NCBI RefSeq assembly: GCF_030540835.1
Contig: NZ_JAUOEK010000055.1
Location: forward strand, 1-64,000
Length of the DNA: 64,000 bases
DNA from: Flavivirga aquimarina
Lineage (GTDB): Bacteria; Bacteroidota; Bacteroidia; Flavobacteriales; Flavobacteriaceae
Direction of reading: 5' to 3'
The notes below the pieces were generated by a model. It saw only the letters and a program-made list of their open reading frames with translations. It did no database searches and was not told the origin of the DNA. Numbering within the stretch: position 1 is the first letter of the stretch; each line of letters begins with the position of its first letter. The translations under genes were made by a program, and so were the position numbers. This document shows, one piece after another, positions 1-8,510 of the stretch.

Positions 1-41
1 TATGTCGCTTTCAGCTTCTAAAAACTTTTGACACGAACCAG

Positions 42-149
42 CCTGCCGGCTGGCAGGTTTCACGAATTCACACGAATTCAGTTTTACCATATTTCACGAA
101 GCAGACTTTCAGTCTGCCAAAACGAACCTATGGACTTCCAGTCCATAGG
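42..149. repeat. Intergenic hairpin array, copy 1
   Basis: Three short perfect inverted repeats with 3-4 nt loops follow one another: CCTGCC/GGCAGG (42-57), GCAGACT/AGTCTGC (101-117) and a 10-bp-arm hairpin CCTATGGACT/AGTCCATAGG (127-149). Between them are two direct copies of CACGAATTCA (61-80). The same kind of array occurs at 50566-50643. There is no open frame here; bases 1-229 hold nothing else I recognise. It looks like a dispersed flavobacterial intergenic repeat (inference). Confidence 0.7.
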
Positions 150-229
150 AGTGGTTTAGTTATAGAATTTGTCTCGTCCTAAAAATAGTGTTACACAAAA
201 CCCAAGTGTAATTTAATTTCTAATAAAAC

Positions 230-1705
230 TTAGTCGCTACTTCCAAAGTGTTTCATTTCTTGTAAAGGTTCTAAAGTTTCTTCGTTTTGCCATGTAGATT
301 TTTCAAAAGTATTTAACAAGGTAAACGGTACCATTTTTTCCTGTTTTATTGCAGCAAACGTTTCTAAAGTGATATCACTAGAATCGGTAAAAAGTAATTC
401 CTCTTTATTGCGGGTATTCCCTTCAATGTTAAAGTCCATACCAATCTTATTTTTTTGCGGGCTATTTTCAATAAACTTTAAACCTCTGTTTACGTAAAAA
501 TAGACACCCTTTGTTCTTTTAATATATTTAGGTTGGTATGTATCCTCACTGTTTTTTTCATAGATACACATACCCTCGCTAACATTTTCAATAAACTTGA
601 CTCCCAATACTAGTTTTAAGTTCACCTTTTTACCGTATCTCGACCCGTAATATTTATAATCTACTTTGGTAACAGCATAATCTTCATCCGAAATGTATAA
701 TGTGCCTGTGTATTTGGCCTTGCTTTTTCTGGGTTTATAACCTATAATATAGGTGAGGTTACCATTATTAAAAGCGGCATCTATATATGTATAATCGTAT
801 AATTTGGAATTTAAAACGTTTCTTAAAAAAGAATTACTGGTAAACATGGCATTACGTAATAGCGATCCCGTTGTGTTATTTAGAAAAGATACATCATATT
901 CGTTTTTCATCTTTTCTTTAAAATCCTGATTTCTAATTGATAATGAATCTGTAACTTTAAATAATCCCGTTTTTACCTTATAGGTTTTCATGGTATCAAT
1001 ATACTTTAAAGTTAAAGCTTGTGCTTTTTCCTGTACAGCATCGATAGAAAAATCATTCTTATGGTCAAAAAGTTTAGTGGCTTTATTAACGACTAGTTTG
1101 CTGCTATCTCCATCCAAACTCATTAATGTCCCCTTAAAGTCGGAAAAATGAATGATATTACTAGATATAATATGATTTGAGAGCGAGTCCATACTTTTAT
1201 TAGCTTTCGCCATGTTTTTAGAACTTACATGAGAAGCCTTTTCAATATCAAAGTCCAAACTTTTAAAATCAGCATAATCAGTACTTCTATAAAAGACATC
1301 GTATTTATGAAGGTTGATATTGTAGTTTTTATCAAGCTTAGCATTTACTCTGGTAATAATAGAATCGACATTTGGCCTTCTGTTGCTAACATAAACTTCA
1401 TTAAGTTGGTTAATGGCAGCTTCCAGCGGAATTATAAACTTTAAAGCTTTAATAGCATCTGTATTAAGCTCTTTGTTTTGATATCCCATACAGGAAATCG
1501 TAACGGTTTTGTTTTGAATATCTTCTAAATTCAAACTAAAGTAGCCTTCTTCGTTAGAAATAACACCGCTATATTTACCTGTTTTTATTGTGGCATACGG
1601 TATGGGAGTTTTATCTTTATTATCGACTAATCTAGCTGTAATGTTTTGAGAATTAACATAAAAGCCGATCAATAAGAAAATAGTAAGTAAGATTATTTTT
1701 TTCAT
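230..1705 (-). CDS. Secreted carboxypeptidase-regulatory-like domain protein
   Basis: This 491-residue protein has an N-terminal signal peptide (about residues 1-19, ending near NSQ). A CarboxypepD_reg-like beta-sandwich follows (about 22-105), with the usual TPIPYATI, GVISNEEGYFSL and CMGYQNKEL pattern. The remaining 380 residues resemble the family of Bacteroidota envelope proteins that follow this domain with a long beta-rich region of unknown role; the protein at 16348-17646 has the same architecture. No TonB plug or barrel of receptor size is present, so I do not call it a receptor. It is divergent from ychF. A minus-strand TACTTTTG box at 1786-1793 lies about 80 nt upstream of the ATG. 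The periplasmic or outer-membrane location is inferred from the signal peptide; the function is unknown. Confidence 0.75.
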   Translation of the reverse strand: MKKIILLTIFLLIGFYVNSQNITARLVDNKDKTPIPYATIKTGKYSGVISNEEGYFSLNLEDIQNKTVTISCMGYQNKELNTDAIKALKFIIPLEAAINQLNEVYVSNRRPNVDSIITRVNAKLDKNYNINLHKYDVFYRSTDYADFKSLDFDIEKASHVSSKNMAKANKSMDSLSNHIISSNIIHFSDFKGTLMSLDGDSSKLVVNKATKLFDHKNDFSIDAVQEKAQALTLKYIDTMKTYKVKTGLFKVTDSLSIRNQDFKEKMKNEYDVSFLNNTTGSLLRNAMFTSNSFLRNVLNSKLYDYTYIDAAFNNGNLTYIIGYKPRKSKAKYTGTLYISDEDYAVTKVDYKYYGSRYGKKVNLKLVLGVKFIENVSEGMCIYEKNSEDTYQPKYIKRTKGVYFYVNRGLKFIENSPQKNKIGMDFNIEGNTRNKEELLFTDSSDITLETFAAIKQEKMVPFTLLNTFEKSTWQNEETLEPLQEMKHFGSSD

Positions 1706-2021
1706 AGCTGACAGGTTACATAAAATAAACGATTAGACTACAATAATGTTACATGTAAAATTTCAATAAAATTTATTTATTTACTCAAAAGTAAACATAT
1801 ATTAAATCGTAAGAAAAATATTCATTAAAATAATGCTTAAAGAAATTATGAGTTCATAATATAAAATTATAAAATACTCATAATATAATATATCTTTGCA
1901 CTCGCTAAATATAACATCCTTTTAATTCTTAAATTATAAACGGAGTTAAATGATAGTTATAAATATTAATTAAAATAACCCATATACGCACTTTCCTAAG
2001 GAAAGAGCCAAGAATAGGATT
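1706..2021. other. Divergent intergenic region (316 bp) with promoters
   Basis: Very AT-rich region between divergent genes. It carries a plus-strand -7 box TATCTTTG (1891-1898) for ychF and a minus-strand TACTTTTG (1786-1793) for the upstream surface protein. No clear -33 TTTG is seen at 19-20 bp from either. No gene or RNA recognised. Confidence 0.5.
1891..1898 (+). promoter_or_regulatory. Bacteroidetes-type -7 box for ychF
   Basis: TATCTTTG followed by CA matches TAnnTTTG, the -7 element used by the primary sigma factor of Bacteroidota. It sits about 120 nt upstream of the ychF ATG, giving a leader of roughly 115 nt. The -33 element is not obvious. Confidence 0.55.
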
Positions 2022-3116
2022 ATGAAAGCAGGAATTGTAGGATTACCAAACGTAGGAAAGTCAACGTTATTTAATTGTTTATCAAATGCCAAAGCGCAAA
2101 GTGCAAACTTTCCGTTTTGTACAATAGAACCTAATATTGGGGTTGTAAATGTACCAGATCCACGTTTAGAAAAATTAGAAGAGTTAGTTAATCCAGAGCG
2201 AGTACAACCAGCTACCGTAGAGATTGTAGATATTGCCGGATTGGTGAAAGGAGCGAGTAAAGGAGAAGGGTTAGGGAACCAGTTTTTAGCAAATATTAGG
2301 GAAACCGATGCTATTCTACACGTATTGCGTTGTTTTGATAACGATAATATTGTACATGTCGATGGAAATGTAAATCCAATACGAGATAAGGAAACTATCG
2401 ATATGGAATTACAACTTAAAGATCTGGAAACAGCAGAAAAGAAGTTAGATAAAGTAAAACGAGCCGCTAAAACCGGAAATAAAGACGCACAAAAAGAAGA
2501 AGCGGTACTATTAACCATAAAAGCAGGTTTAGAGGCAGGAACATCGGTTCGTGCTTTAGAATTTAGTGAAGATGATTACAGAGATTTTGTGAAACCATCT
2601 CAGTTTATTACCGATAAACCCGTTATGTATGTTTGTAACGTAGATGAAGGAGCTGCCGTTTCTGGTAATACTTATGTAGAAGAAGTAAAAGAAGCTGTAA
2701 AAGACGAAAAAGCTGAGGTTTTAGTATTGGCTGTTGGTACAGAAGCAGATATTAATGAATTGGATGATTATGAGGAACGCCAAATGTTCTTACAAGATAT
2801 AGGACTGGAAGAACCGGGATCTGCCAAATTAATTCGTTCTGCTTACAAATTATTAAATCAGCAAACCTATTTTACAGCAGGAGTAAAAGAAGTTCGTGCT
2901 TGGACAGTAGATATAGGAGCCAGTGCGCCACAAGCAGCAGGTGTAATACATACCGATTTTGAAAAAGGCTTTATTCGTGCCGAGGTGATTGCTTATGATG
3001 ATTATGTCTCTTTTGGTAGTGAAGCAAAAGTGAAAGAGGCCGGAAAAATGCGGGTAGAAGGTAAAAATTACATTGTTAAAGATGGCGATGTGATGCACTT
3101 CCTATTTAACGTATAG
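2022..3116 (+). CDS. ychF: Redox-regulated P-loop ATPase/GTPase YchF
   Basis: This is a 364-residue Obg-family P-loop NTPase of the YchF/OLA1 group, which in other bacteria binds ribosomes and prefers ATP. The G1 loop GLPNVGKS is at residues 7-14. It is followed by the conserved [10 protein letters not shown] (29-38), the G3 region [10 protein letters not shown] (70-79) and a NVDEG-type G4 region. A coiled-coil insertion (about 125-165) precedes the C-terminal TGS domain, which has the signature [13 protein letters not shown]. The length matches the family (about 363). The start is the only ATG before the G1 loop. The gene stands alone; its downstream side carries a dispersed repeat rather than a clear terminator. 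Confidence 0.97.
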   Translation: MKAGIVGLPNVGKSTLFNCLSNAKAQSANFPFCTIEPNIGVVNVPDPRLEKLEELVNPERVQPATVEIVDIAGLVKGASKGEGLGNQFLANIRETDAILHVLRCFDNDNIVHVDGNVNPIRDKETIDMELQLKDLETAEKKLDKVKRAAKTGNKDAQKEEAVLLTIKAGLEAGTSVRALEFSEDDYRDFVKPSQFITDKPVMYVCNVDEGAAVSGNTYVEEVKEAVKDEKAEVLVLAVGTEADINELDDYEERQMFLQDIGLEEPGSAKLIRSAYKLLNQQTYFTAGVKEVRAWTVDIGASAPQAAGVIHTDFEKGFIRAEVIAYDDYVSFGSEAKVKEAGKMRVEGKNYIVKDGDVMHFLFNV

Positions 3117-3185
3117 GTTTTTTGAGAGTTAGAAGCAGGAAGTTAGGAGTTGTTTTTGACCAATGACCATAGACTAGCCCTTCTA

Positions 3186-3218
3186 CTTACTGAACACCGA
3201 ACACTGTTAACTGAACAC
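3186..3218 (+). repeat. 33-bp direct repeat, left copy
   Basis: This 33-bp block contains GAACACCGAACACTG and is 30/33 identical to 3762-3794 in the same orientation. The two copies bracket the SRPBCC gene at 3292-3747. Related short motifs (ACTGAACACTG type) occur at 51962-51996 and 63368-63396. Confidence 0.8.
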
Positions 3219-3291
3219 AGAACAGTAATTTCAGGAACATTCATTCTGGGCTTTTTTAAGTGTAAGAATCTGTTATTAAACTTAATTTCCC

Positions 3292-3747
3292 ATGCCAGTA
3301 ATAATAATCGAAACCAAAATTAATGCAGATATTAAGATTTGTTTCGATTTATCACGGAATATTGATTTCCATAAAGAATCATTAAAGCATTCCAATGAAA
3401 AAGCTATAGCAGGAAAAACATCTGGTTTAATCGAGCTAGGAGAATGGGTTACTTGGGAAGCAGTTCATTTTGGGATTAAACAAAAACTTACTTCTAAAAT
3501 CACTGAGCTTAAATCTCCAAGCTTTTTTGTAGATGAAATGGTATCTGGAGCTTTTAAATCATTTCGTCATGAACATCATTTCAAAAAAAGTAGAGATAAA
3601 ACTATAATGATAGATAAGTTCTTTTATAAATCGCCTTTTGGAATTCTTGGTCAATTTGTAGACTGGCTATTTCTTAAAAAATATGTGTACAACCTCTTAA
3701 AAACGAGAAATATGTTTTTAAAAGAGAAGGCAGAAGCTATTTTTTAA
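3292..3747 (+). CDS. SRPBCC-fold small protein
   Basis: This 151-residue cytosolic protein has no signal peptide. The alternating hydrophobic/charged strands after PVIIIETKI, the TWEAVHFGIKQKLTSKI stretch and the C-terminal amphipathic helix fit the START/SRPBCC fold, close to proteins annotated as cell-division-inhibitor-like SRPBCC in flavobacteria. Such proteins bind hydrophobic ligands, but no ligand can be read from the sequence. The gene sits alone between ychF and a convergent transglutaminase gene. It is bracketed by two 33-bp direct repeats, which suggests it arrived or could leave as a unit (inference). I see no obvious TAnnTTTG box directly upstream. Confidence 0.75.
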   Translation: MPVIIIETKINADIKICFDLSRNIDFHKESLKHSNEKAIAGKTSGLIELGEWVTWEAVHFGIKQKLTSKITELKSPSFFVDEMVSGAFKSFRHEHHFKKSRDKTIMIDKFFYKSPFGILGQFVDWLFLKKYVYNLLKTRNMFLKEKAEAIF

Positions 3748-3761
3748 TCCAGTATCCACTG

Positions 3762-3794
3762 CTTACAGAACACCGAACACTGCCAACTGAACAC
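3762..3794 (+). repeat. 33-bp direct repeat, right copy
   Basis: Differs from 3186-3218 at only three positions. Its last base is the first base of the reverse-strand stop codon (CTA, 3794-3796) of the transglutaminase gene, so the repeat abuts the end of that gene exactly. Confidence 0.8.
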
Positions 3795-5083
3795 TATTCC
3801 ACACCCAATATCAATTTAAATTCCTGAGAAGGAGTATCATCGGTTTTTATTGAAAAAGACTGCTCGATATTGTTTTTAATATGACTAACCATAACCTTAT
3901 AATCAGTATTCTTTTTTAGTTTTATTTTTAAAAACTTATTCATATCATCCGTAGCACTTGGAGAATACCCAAAATTAACCCTTTTATCATCCTTAAAAAC
4001 TTCAACACGACAGTCTAATCTCGAATCACTATTCGCAAGATTATTGTCTTTAAATATCGCAAAACTTGTTATTAGTTCATCATCGGCAAGTTTACTGTTT
4101 TCCAAAGACTTTTCATATAAATCTATATACCGCTGTGTTACGTTTACACCATAGATATAAGGTTTGTCATTTACATCATATTTTTCTTTAGCACGTGTAT
4201 ATCTTTTTCTTAATTTAGGAGGAATGTTGGTCGTATCCATTTTGTACATTAAATGTTTTACAGCCCGTCCCGCATAATAATACTGACCTGTTGGCTTGTA
4301 AGAAACCGCATAAATCCAATGCAATGGGTTATTAGGGTCTGCTTTTCCAGCATTAGCTAAAAACCAGGCTTTATTAAGGTCTTCGGGATAATATTCTATA
4401 AATTTCCATTCATTATCAATAAAAACTTCAGCCCAAGTATGGTTACCTTTCATATTAGTCCACATAGGCGTTCCGGCTAATCTTGATGGAATCCCTACAG
4501 AACGAAACGCATCCGTTAAAATAATAGATAAGCCCGTACAAGTTGCCATATTTTCTGCCATAGCTTCTTTTGGACTAGAATCTACGATAGAACGTTTCAC
4601 ATTGTATTCAACATTCACCTCATTTTTAATAGGTTTTGCAATAGCCAAAATAGCATCCTTTAAACTGGTTTTATCTTCGACATATTTTGAAAAACGTTCG
4701 TAAAAATCTTTTCGCCATGGGTCTCGTGTTTCAGCAACATTTGTATAGGGCAGCACTTCATTAAAAAAGATAGAATCTGGTAAGGCTTTGCACCAAGGAT
4801 ATTTTTCTCTTGCTTTATAGGCATACGCTGCATTTTCTAAAAGAAAAGAAGCAGATAAGGTTGTTAAATCTCTTTCTGGCATATAACTAATAAGAAAAGC
4901 TAAACCTTCTTTTTGATTTTTAGGGGCATCGGTTAATACTTTTAAAATTTCCGGAGCATTAGCATTGGCTTTTATAAGCGCAGCATCTAAAAGTGAGTGA
5001 TAGGTGTCTGGAATATCATGGTATTTTGATTGACAAGCTATAACTAAAAAGAAAGTGATAAGAAGAAAAAATATTTTTTTCAT
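3794..5083 (-). CDS. Transglutaminase-like domain lipoprotein
   Basis: The 429-residue precursor has a lipoprotein signal (hydrophobic residues 5-16, Cys17). A transglutaminase-like papain fold spans about 150-240: the nucleophile region NMATCTGLS gives Cys182 and GNHTWAEVF gives His215. The expected acidic residue after the WKF strand is Glu230 rather than the usual Asp, so activity may be altered or absent. The C-terminal 100 residues look like a beta-sandwich. In Bacteroidota such proteins are periplasmic or surface-exposed and may be peptidases or crosslinkers; the substrate is unknown. It is convergent with the SRPBCC gene (46 bp apart) and its stop codon touches a dispersed repeat. Confidence 0.8.
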   Translation of the reverse strand: MKKIFFLLITFFLVIACQSKYHDIPDTYHSLLDAALIKANANAPEILKVLTDAPKNQKEGLAFLISYMPERDLTTLSASFLLENAAYAYKAREKYPWCKALPDSIFFNEVLPYTNVAETRDPWRKDFYERFSKYVEDKTSLKDAILAIAKPIKNEVNVEYNVKRSIVDSSPKEAMAENMATCTGLSIILTDAFRSVGIPSRLAGTPMWTNMKGNHTWAEVFIDNEWKFIEYYPEDLNKAWFLANAGKADPNNPLHWIYAVSYKPTGQYYYAGRAVKHLMYKMDTTNIPPKLRKRYTRAKEKYDVNDKPYIYGVNVTQRYIDLYEKSLENSKLADDELITSFAIFKDNNLANSDSRLDCRVEVFKDDKRVNFGYSPSATDDMNKFLKIKLKKNTDYKVMVSHIKNNIEQSFSIKTDDTPSQEFKLILGVE

Positions 5084-5417
5084 TTGGTTGTATTTAAAGG
5101 GCTTTATTTATGATGAACTCGTTTAAACTTTTTCAATTTGCTAAAAAATTGCTGTTTTCAACTCTGTTTTTGTCTTTTTTTCCTTCCATAGCTCTGATAT
5201 GCAACTCAAAAAAGCCTTCAACAGAACTAAAAACTTCTAATTTTCGCTTAAATCCAAAAAGTTTAAACGAGTTCGATATGAGAATAGGTATTCTGGTGCT
5301 GCAATATATAAAAAAACATAATAATTGGATGTAAGATTCTTTTAAAGTATACTCTGGACATCGTATTGTTTTAGTAAGGCAAAAATTGTTTAAATCCACT
5401 TCTTATATATTCGTTTT
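5084..5417. other. Intergenic region (334 bp) with inverted-repeat element
   Basis: Region between divergent genes, dominated by the 160-bp inverted-repeat element at 5115-5274. Two small open frames (plus 5110-5334, minus 5133-5399) are byproducts of that element and have no family resemblance. The stretch TATATTCG just before the EamA gene is a weak -7-like match. Confidence 0.4.
5115..5274. repeat. 160-bp element with 19-bp perfect terminal inverted repeats
   Basis: GAACTCGTTTAAACTTTTT (5115-5133) and its exact reverse complement (5256-5274) enclose 122 bp of AT-rich sequence. The trinucleotide GAT flanks both ends (5112-5114 and 5275-5277), compatible with a 3-bp target duplication. This looks like a MITE-type element, or DNA encoding a long hairpin RNA. 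There is no transposase in the window. Confidence 0.7.
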
Positions 5418-6329
5418 ATGAAACAAACAACAAAAACGTTTATATACGGCATCGTATTGGGAATATTGGGAATTGTTCTGTTTTCCTCGAAAGCGGTAAT
5501 GGTAAAATTAGCCTATCAATACAAGGTTGATGTGATTAGTCTTTTGCTTCTTAGAATGTTATTTTCTTTTCCCTTTTATGTTGCTATCGCCTATTTATAT
5601 CGAAATAAAAACAGCGATATAGCTATAAAAAATAAAGATTATGTCTGGGTTGTTTTTTTTGGATTTGTTGGATATTACCTGGCAAGTTATTTCGACTTTA
5701 TAGGGCTTACCTATATAAAAGCAAGTTTAGAACGTATCATTTTATTTTTATACCCTACCATGGTTATTCTTTTAAATAGATTCTTTTTAAAGCAGCCAAT
5801 CACTAAAATTCAAGCAGGTGCTATTGCCTTAACTTATTTAGGGATTGTTATTGCTTTTTGGGATGAGGTTGCCATTTCTGGAAATGATACCTATATAGGT
5901 GGTATTTTCATTTTACTTAGTGCAATAACATATGCCTCATATTTGGTTGGGAGCGGTTGGTTAATTCCTAAATTCGGGGTTATGAAATTTACAGCATACG
6001 CTATGATTATTTCATGTGTATGCGTATTTATTCATTATAGTATAATAAGTCAAGTTGATCTATTTAGTTTTTCATGGGAAGTCTATTTTATTGGTTTTCT
6101 AATTGCTGTTTTTGCAACTGTGATTCCATCATTTTTAGTATCGGCTTCTATAAAAATGATCAGTTCGTCGAATTTTGCAATCATAGCAGGAATTGGACCA
6201 ATTTCTACCATTATATTGGCATCAGTTTTTTTAAATGAATCACTAACCCTATTACAATTTTTTGGTGCTCTGGTAGTTATAGGAGGCATTTTGTTGGTGT
6301 CTTCAAACAAGTCAAAAGTAAAAGAATAG
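5418..6329 (+). CDS. EamA/DMT-family membrane transporter
   Basis: This 303-residue inner-membrane protein has about ten hydrophobic segments arranged as two EamA repeats (about 10-145 and 160-298). The second repeat contains the typical PISTIILASVFLNESLTLLQ and FFGALVVIGGILL segments. Drug/metabolite-transporter proteins of this type export amino acids, nucleobases or other small metabolites; the substrate cannot be read here. The start ATG directly precedes a Lys/Thr-rich N-terminus and the first membrane segment. It stands alone between the inverted-repeat element and parE. Confidence 0.88.
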   Translation: MKQTTKTFIYGIVLGILGIVLFSSKAVMVKLAYQYKVDVISLLLLRMLFSFPFYVAIAYLYRNKNSDIAIKNKDYVWVVFFGFVGYYLASYFDFIGLTYIKASLERIILFLYPTMVILLNRFFLKQPITKIQAGAIALTYLGIVIAFWDEVAISGNDTYIGGIFILLSAITYASYLVGSGWLIPKFGVMKFTAYAMIISCVCVFIHYSIISQVDLFSFSWEVYFIGFLIAVFATVIPSFLVSASIKMISSSNFAIIAGIGPISTIILASVFLNESLTLLQFFGALVVIGGILLVSSNKSKVKE

Positions 6330-6439
6330 GTTCTCAACAAAAACAGTTATATATTGTTAATTACTTTGTGTAACGGAGGTTTTATTTTTTAGAACGTTGT
6401 CTTATATTAGCATTCTATCGTAACATTTTGCTTAATTCT

Positions 6440-8299
6440 ATGGCCCAAGAATCCAATTATACTGAAGATAATATACGCTCACTCGACTGGAAAGAACATA
6501 TTCGCATGCGTCCGGGGATGTATATTGGTAAACTTGGAGATGGATCGTCTCCAGATGATGGTATTTATATCTTATTAAAAGAGGTTTTAGATAACTCTAT
6601 CGATGAGTATGTTATGGGAGCCGGAAAAACCATCGAAATATCCATTCAAAGTACCAAAGTTACCGTTCGCGATTATGGACGTGGTATTCCTTTGGGAAAA
6701 GTGGTCGATGTGGTTTCTAAAATGAATACAGGTGGTAAGTATGACTCTAAAGCATTTAAAAAATCTGTAGGATTAAATGGAGTAGGTACAAAGGCCGTAA
6801 ATGCTCTGTCATCATTTTTTAGAGTAGAATCTACAAGAGATAACAAATCTGCTTCTGCGGAGTTCGAGAAAGGTAATCTCATTAATAAAGAGTTATTAGA
6901 AGATACTTCGAGAAGAAAAGGAACAAAAGTATCTTTTATACCGGACGAAATCATTTTTAAAAACTATAAATTTAGAAATGAGTATATCGTTAAGATGCTT
7001 AAAAACTATGTGTATTTAAATCCGGGATTAACCATAGTTTTCAATGGCGAAAAATATTTTAGTGAGAACGGATTAAAAGATCTGTTAAGCGAAAATATTA
7101 ATGAGACAGATAGGCTATATCCTATTGTTCACCTAAGAGGCGACGATATAGAAGTGGCGTTAACACATAGTAAAACCCAATATAGCGAAGAGTATCATTC
7201 TTTTGTAAACGGACAAAACACCACACAGGGAGGAACGCATTTAAATGCTTTTAGAGAAGCACTAGTTAAGACGCTTCGAGAGTTTTATGGTAAAAATTAT
7301 GATGCTTCCGATATTAGAAAATCTGTAGTAAGTGCCATAGCAATTAAAGTTATGGAGCCTGTTTTTGAAAGTCAGACGAAAACAAAATTAGGCTCTACCG
7401 ATATGGGAGGCGATTTGCCAACCGTTCGAACCTATATAAACGACTTTGTAAAAAGACATTTAGATAATTTTTTACATAAAAATCAAGATACGGCAGAAGC
7501 CATTCAACGTAAAATATTACAGGCAGAAAGAGAGCGCAAGGAACTTTCTGGTATAAGAAAATTAGCGAAAGACCGTGCCAAAAAAGCCAGTCTGCATAAT
7601 AAAAAATTACGCGATTGTAGAGTTCATTTTGGTGATACAAAAAATGGACGTAATTTAGAAACGACCTTATTTATTACCGAGGGAGATTCGGCTTCCGGAA
7701 GTATCACAAAGTCGCGTGATGTTAATACACAGGCCGTTTTTAGTTTAAAAGGAAAACCATTAAACTGTTACGGATTAAGCAAGAAAATTGTTTACGAAAA
7801 CGAAGAGTTTAACCTCTTACAAGCAGCTTTAAATATTGAAGAATCTTTAGAAGATCTGCGTTATAATAATGTCGTTATTGCTACCGATGCCGATGTAGAT
7901 GGGATGCATATACGTTTGCTGTTAATCACATTTTTTCTTCAATTTTTCCCAGAAGTCATCAAAGAAGGCCACTTGTATATATTGCAAACACCTTTGTTTC
8001 GTGTGAGAAATAAAAAAGAAACCATTTATTGCTATTCAGAAGAAGAACGTATAAATGCCATTAATAAATTAAAACCAAAACCAGAGATAACCCGATTTAA
8101 AGGATTGGGTGAAATCTCACCAGATGAGTTTAAACATTTTATAGGTGACGATATTCGATTAGACCCTATTATGTTGGACGATAATATGTCTATAGAAGAA
8201 TTATTGTCTTTCTATATGGGCAAGAACACACCAACGCGGCAAGAGTTTATCATCGAAAACCTGAAAGTTGAAATGGATTTAATTGAAGAAGCGAATTAA
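6440..8299 (+). CDS. parE: DNA topoisomerase IV subunit B
   Basis: This 619-residue type IIA topoisomerase ATPase subunit pairs with ParC to decatenate chromosomes. GHKL ATPase motifs are clear: EVLDNSIDE (about 48-56), DYGRGIP (78-84) and [12 protein letters not shown] (111-122). The TOPRIM domain has the catalytic [10 protein letters not shown] motif and the metal-binding [10 protein letters not shown]. The length is that of ParE without the insertion found in many GyrB proteins. I chose the ATG at 6440 (MAQES); the frame also opens at a TTG at 6428, but four extra residues are not typical of the family. The next gene starts 2 nt after the stop, and parC follows, forming a parE-small protein-parC operon. 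Confidence 0.96.
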   Translation: MAQESNYTEDNIRSLDWKEHIRMRPGMYIGKLGDGSSPDDGIYILLKEVLDNSIDEYVMGAGKTIEISIQSTKVTVRDYGRGIPLGKVVDVVSKMNTGGKYDSKAFKKSVGLNGVGTKAVNALSSFFRVESTRDNKSASAEFEKGNLINKELLEDTSRRKGTKVSFIPDEIIFKNYKFRNEYIVKMLKNYVYLNPGLTIVFNGEKYFSENGLKDLLSENINETDRLYPIVHLRGDDIEVALTHSKTQYSEEYHSFVNGQNTTQGGTHLNAFREALVKTLREFYGKNYDASDIRKSVVSAIAIKVMEPVFESQTKTKLGSTDMGGDLPTVRTYINDFVKRHLDNFLHKNQDTAEAIQRKILQAERERKELSGIRKLAKDRAKKASLHNKKLRDCRVHFGDTKNGRNLETTLFITEGDSASGSITKSRDVNTQAVFSLKGKPLNCYGLSKKIVYENEEFNLLQAALNIEESLEDLRYNNVVIATDADVDGMHIRLLLITFFLQFFPEVIKEGHLYILQTPLFRVRNKKETIYCYSEEERINAINKLKPKPEITRFKGLGEISPDEFKHFIGDDIRLDPIMLDDNMSIEELLSFYMGKNTPTRQEFIIENLKVEMDLIEEAN

Positions 8300-8301
8300 C
8301 T

Positions 8302-8481
8302 ATGTATAAAGCACGATTAGGAATTACTATAATTTCTGCCATTTTATTAGTCGCATGGCTTTTTAAAGTTGATTATAATGATTTGAGTTACAAGAATAAT
8401 AGTACTGCTTATCTGGGAATTTTGATAATGGTACTATTAATCATTTTTGGTATAAAACAACTTAGAAAAAATAAGAAATAA
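8302..8481 (+). CDS. 59-residue two-helix membrane protein between parE and parC
   Basis: The ATG is 2 nt after the parE stop and the frame ends 29 nt before parC. The 59-residue product begins MYKARLGITI. It has two predicted membrane helices (about 6-21, rich in I/L/A, and 37-50, GILIMVLLIIFG) joined by a short polar loop, and ends in a basic tail (KQLRKNKK). I recognise no family. Position and spacing, with translation probably coupled to parE, argue that it is a real gene. A small membrane protein inside a decatenase operon is noteworthy, but a functional link is only inference. Confidence 0.72.
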   Translation: MYKARLGITIISAILLVAWLFKVDYNDLSYKNNSTAYLGILIMVLLIIFGIKQLRKNKK

Positions 8482-8510
8482 GATTCTCCTACTAAGAACC
8501 GATATATAGC

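Noticed and set aside
1970-2518. 182-residue open frame opposite the start of ychF
   Set aside because: It lies wholly on the other strand of a conserved GTPase gene and its sequence is a compositional mirror with no family resemblance.
5110-5399. Small open frames on both strands (plus 5110-5334, minus 5133-5399)
   Set aside because: Both contain NSFKLF because of the 19-bp inverted repeat, and neither shows a family motif, signal or conserved pattern.
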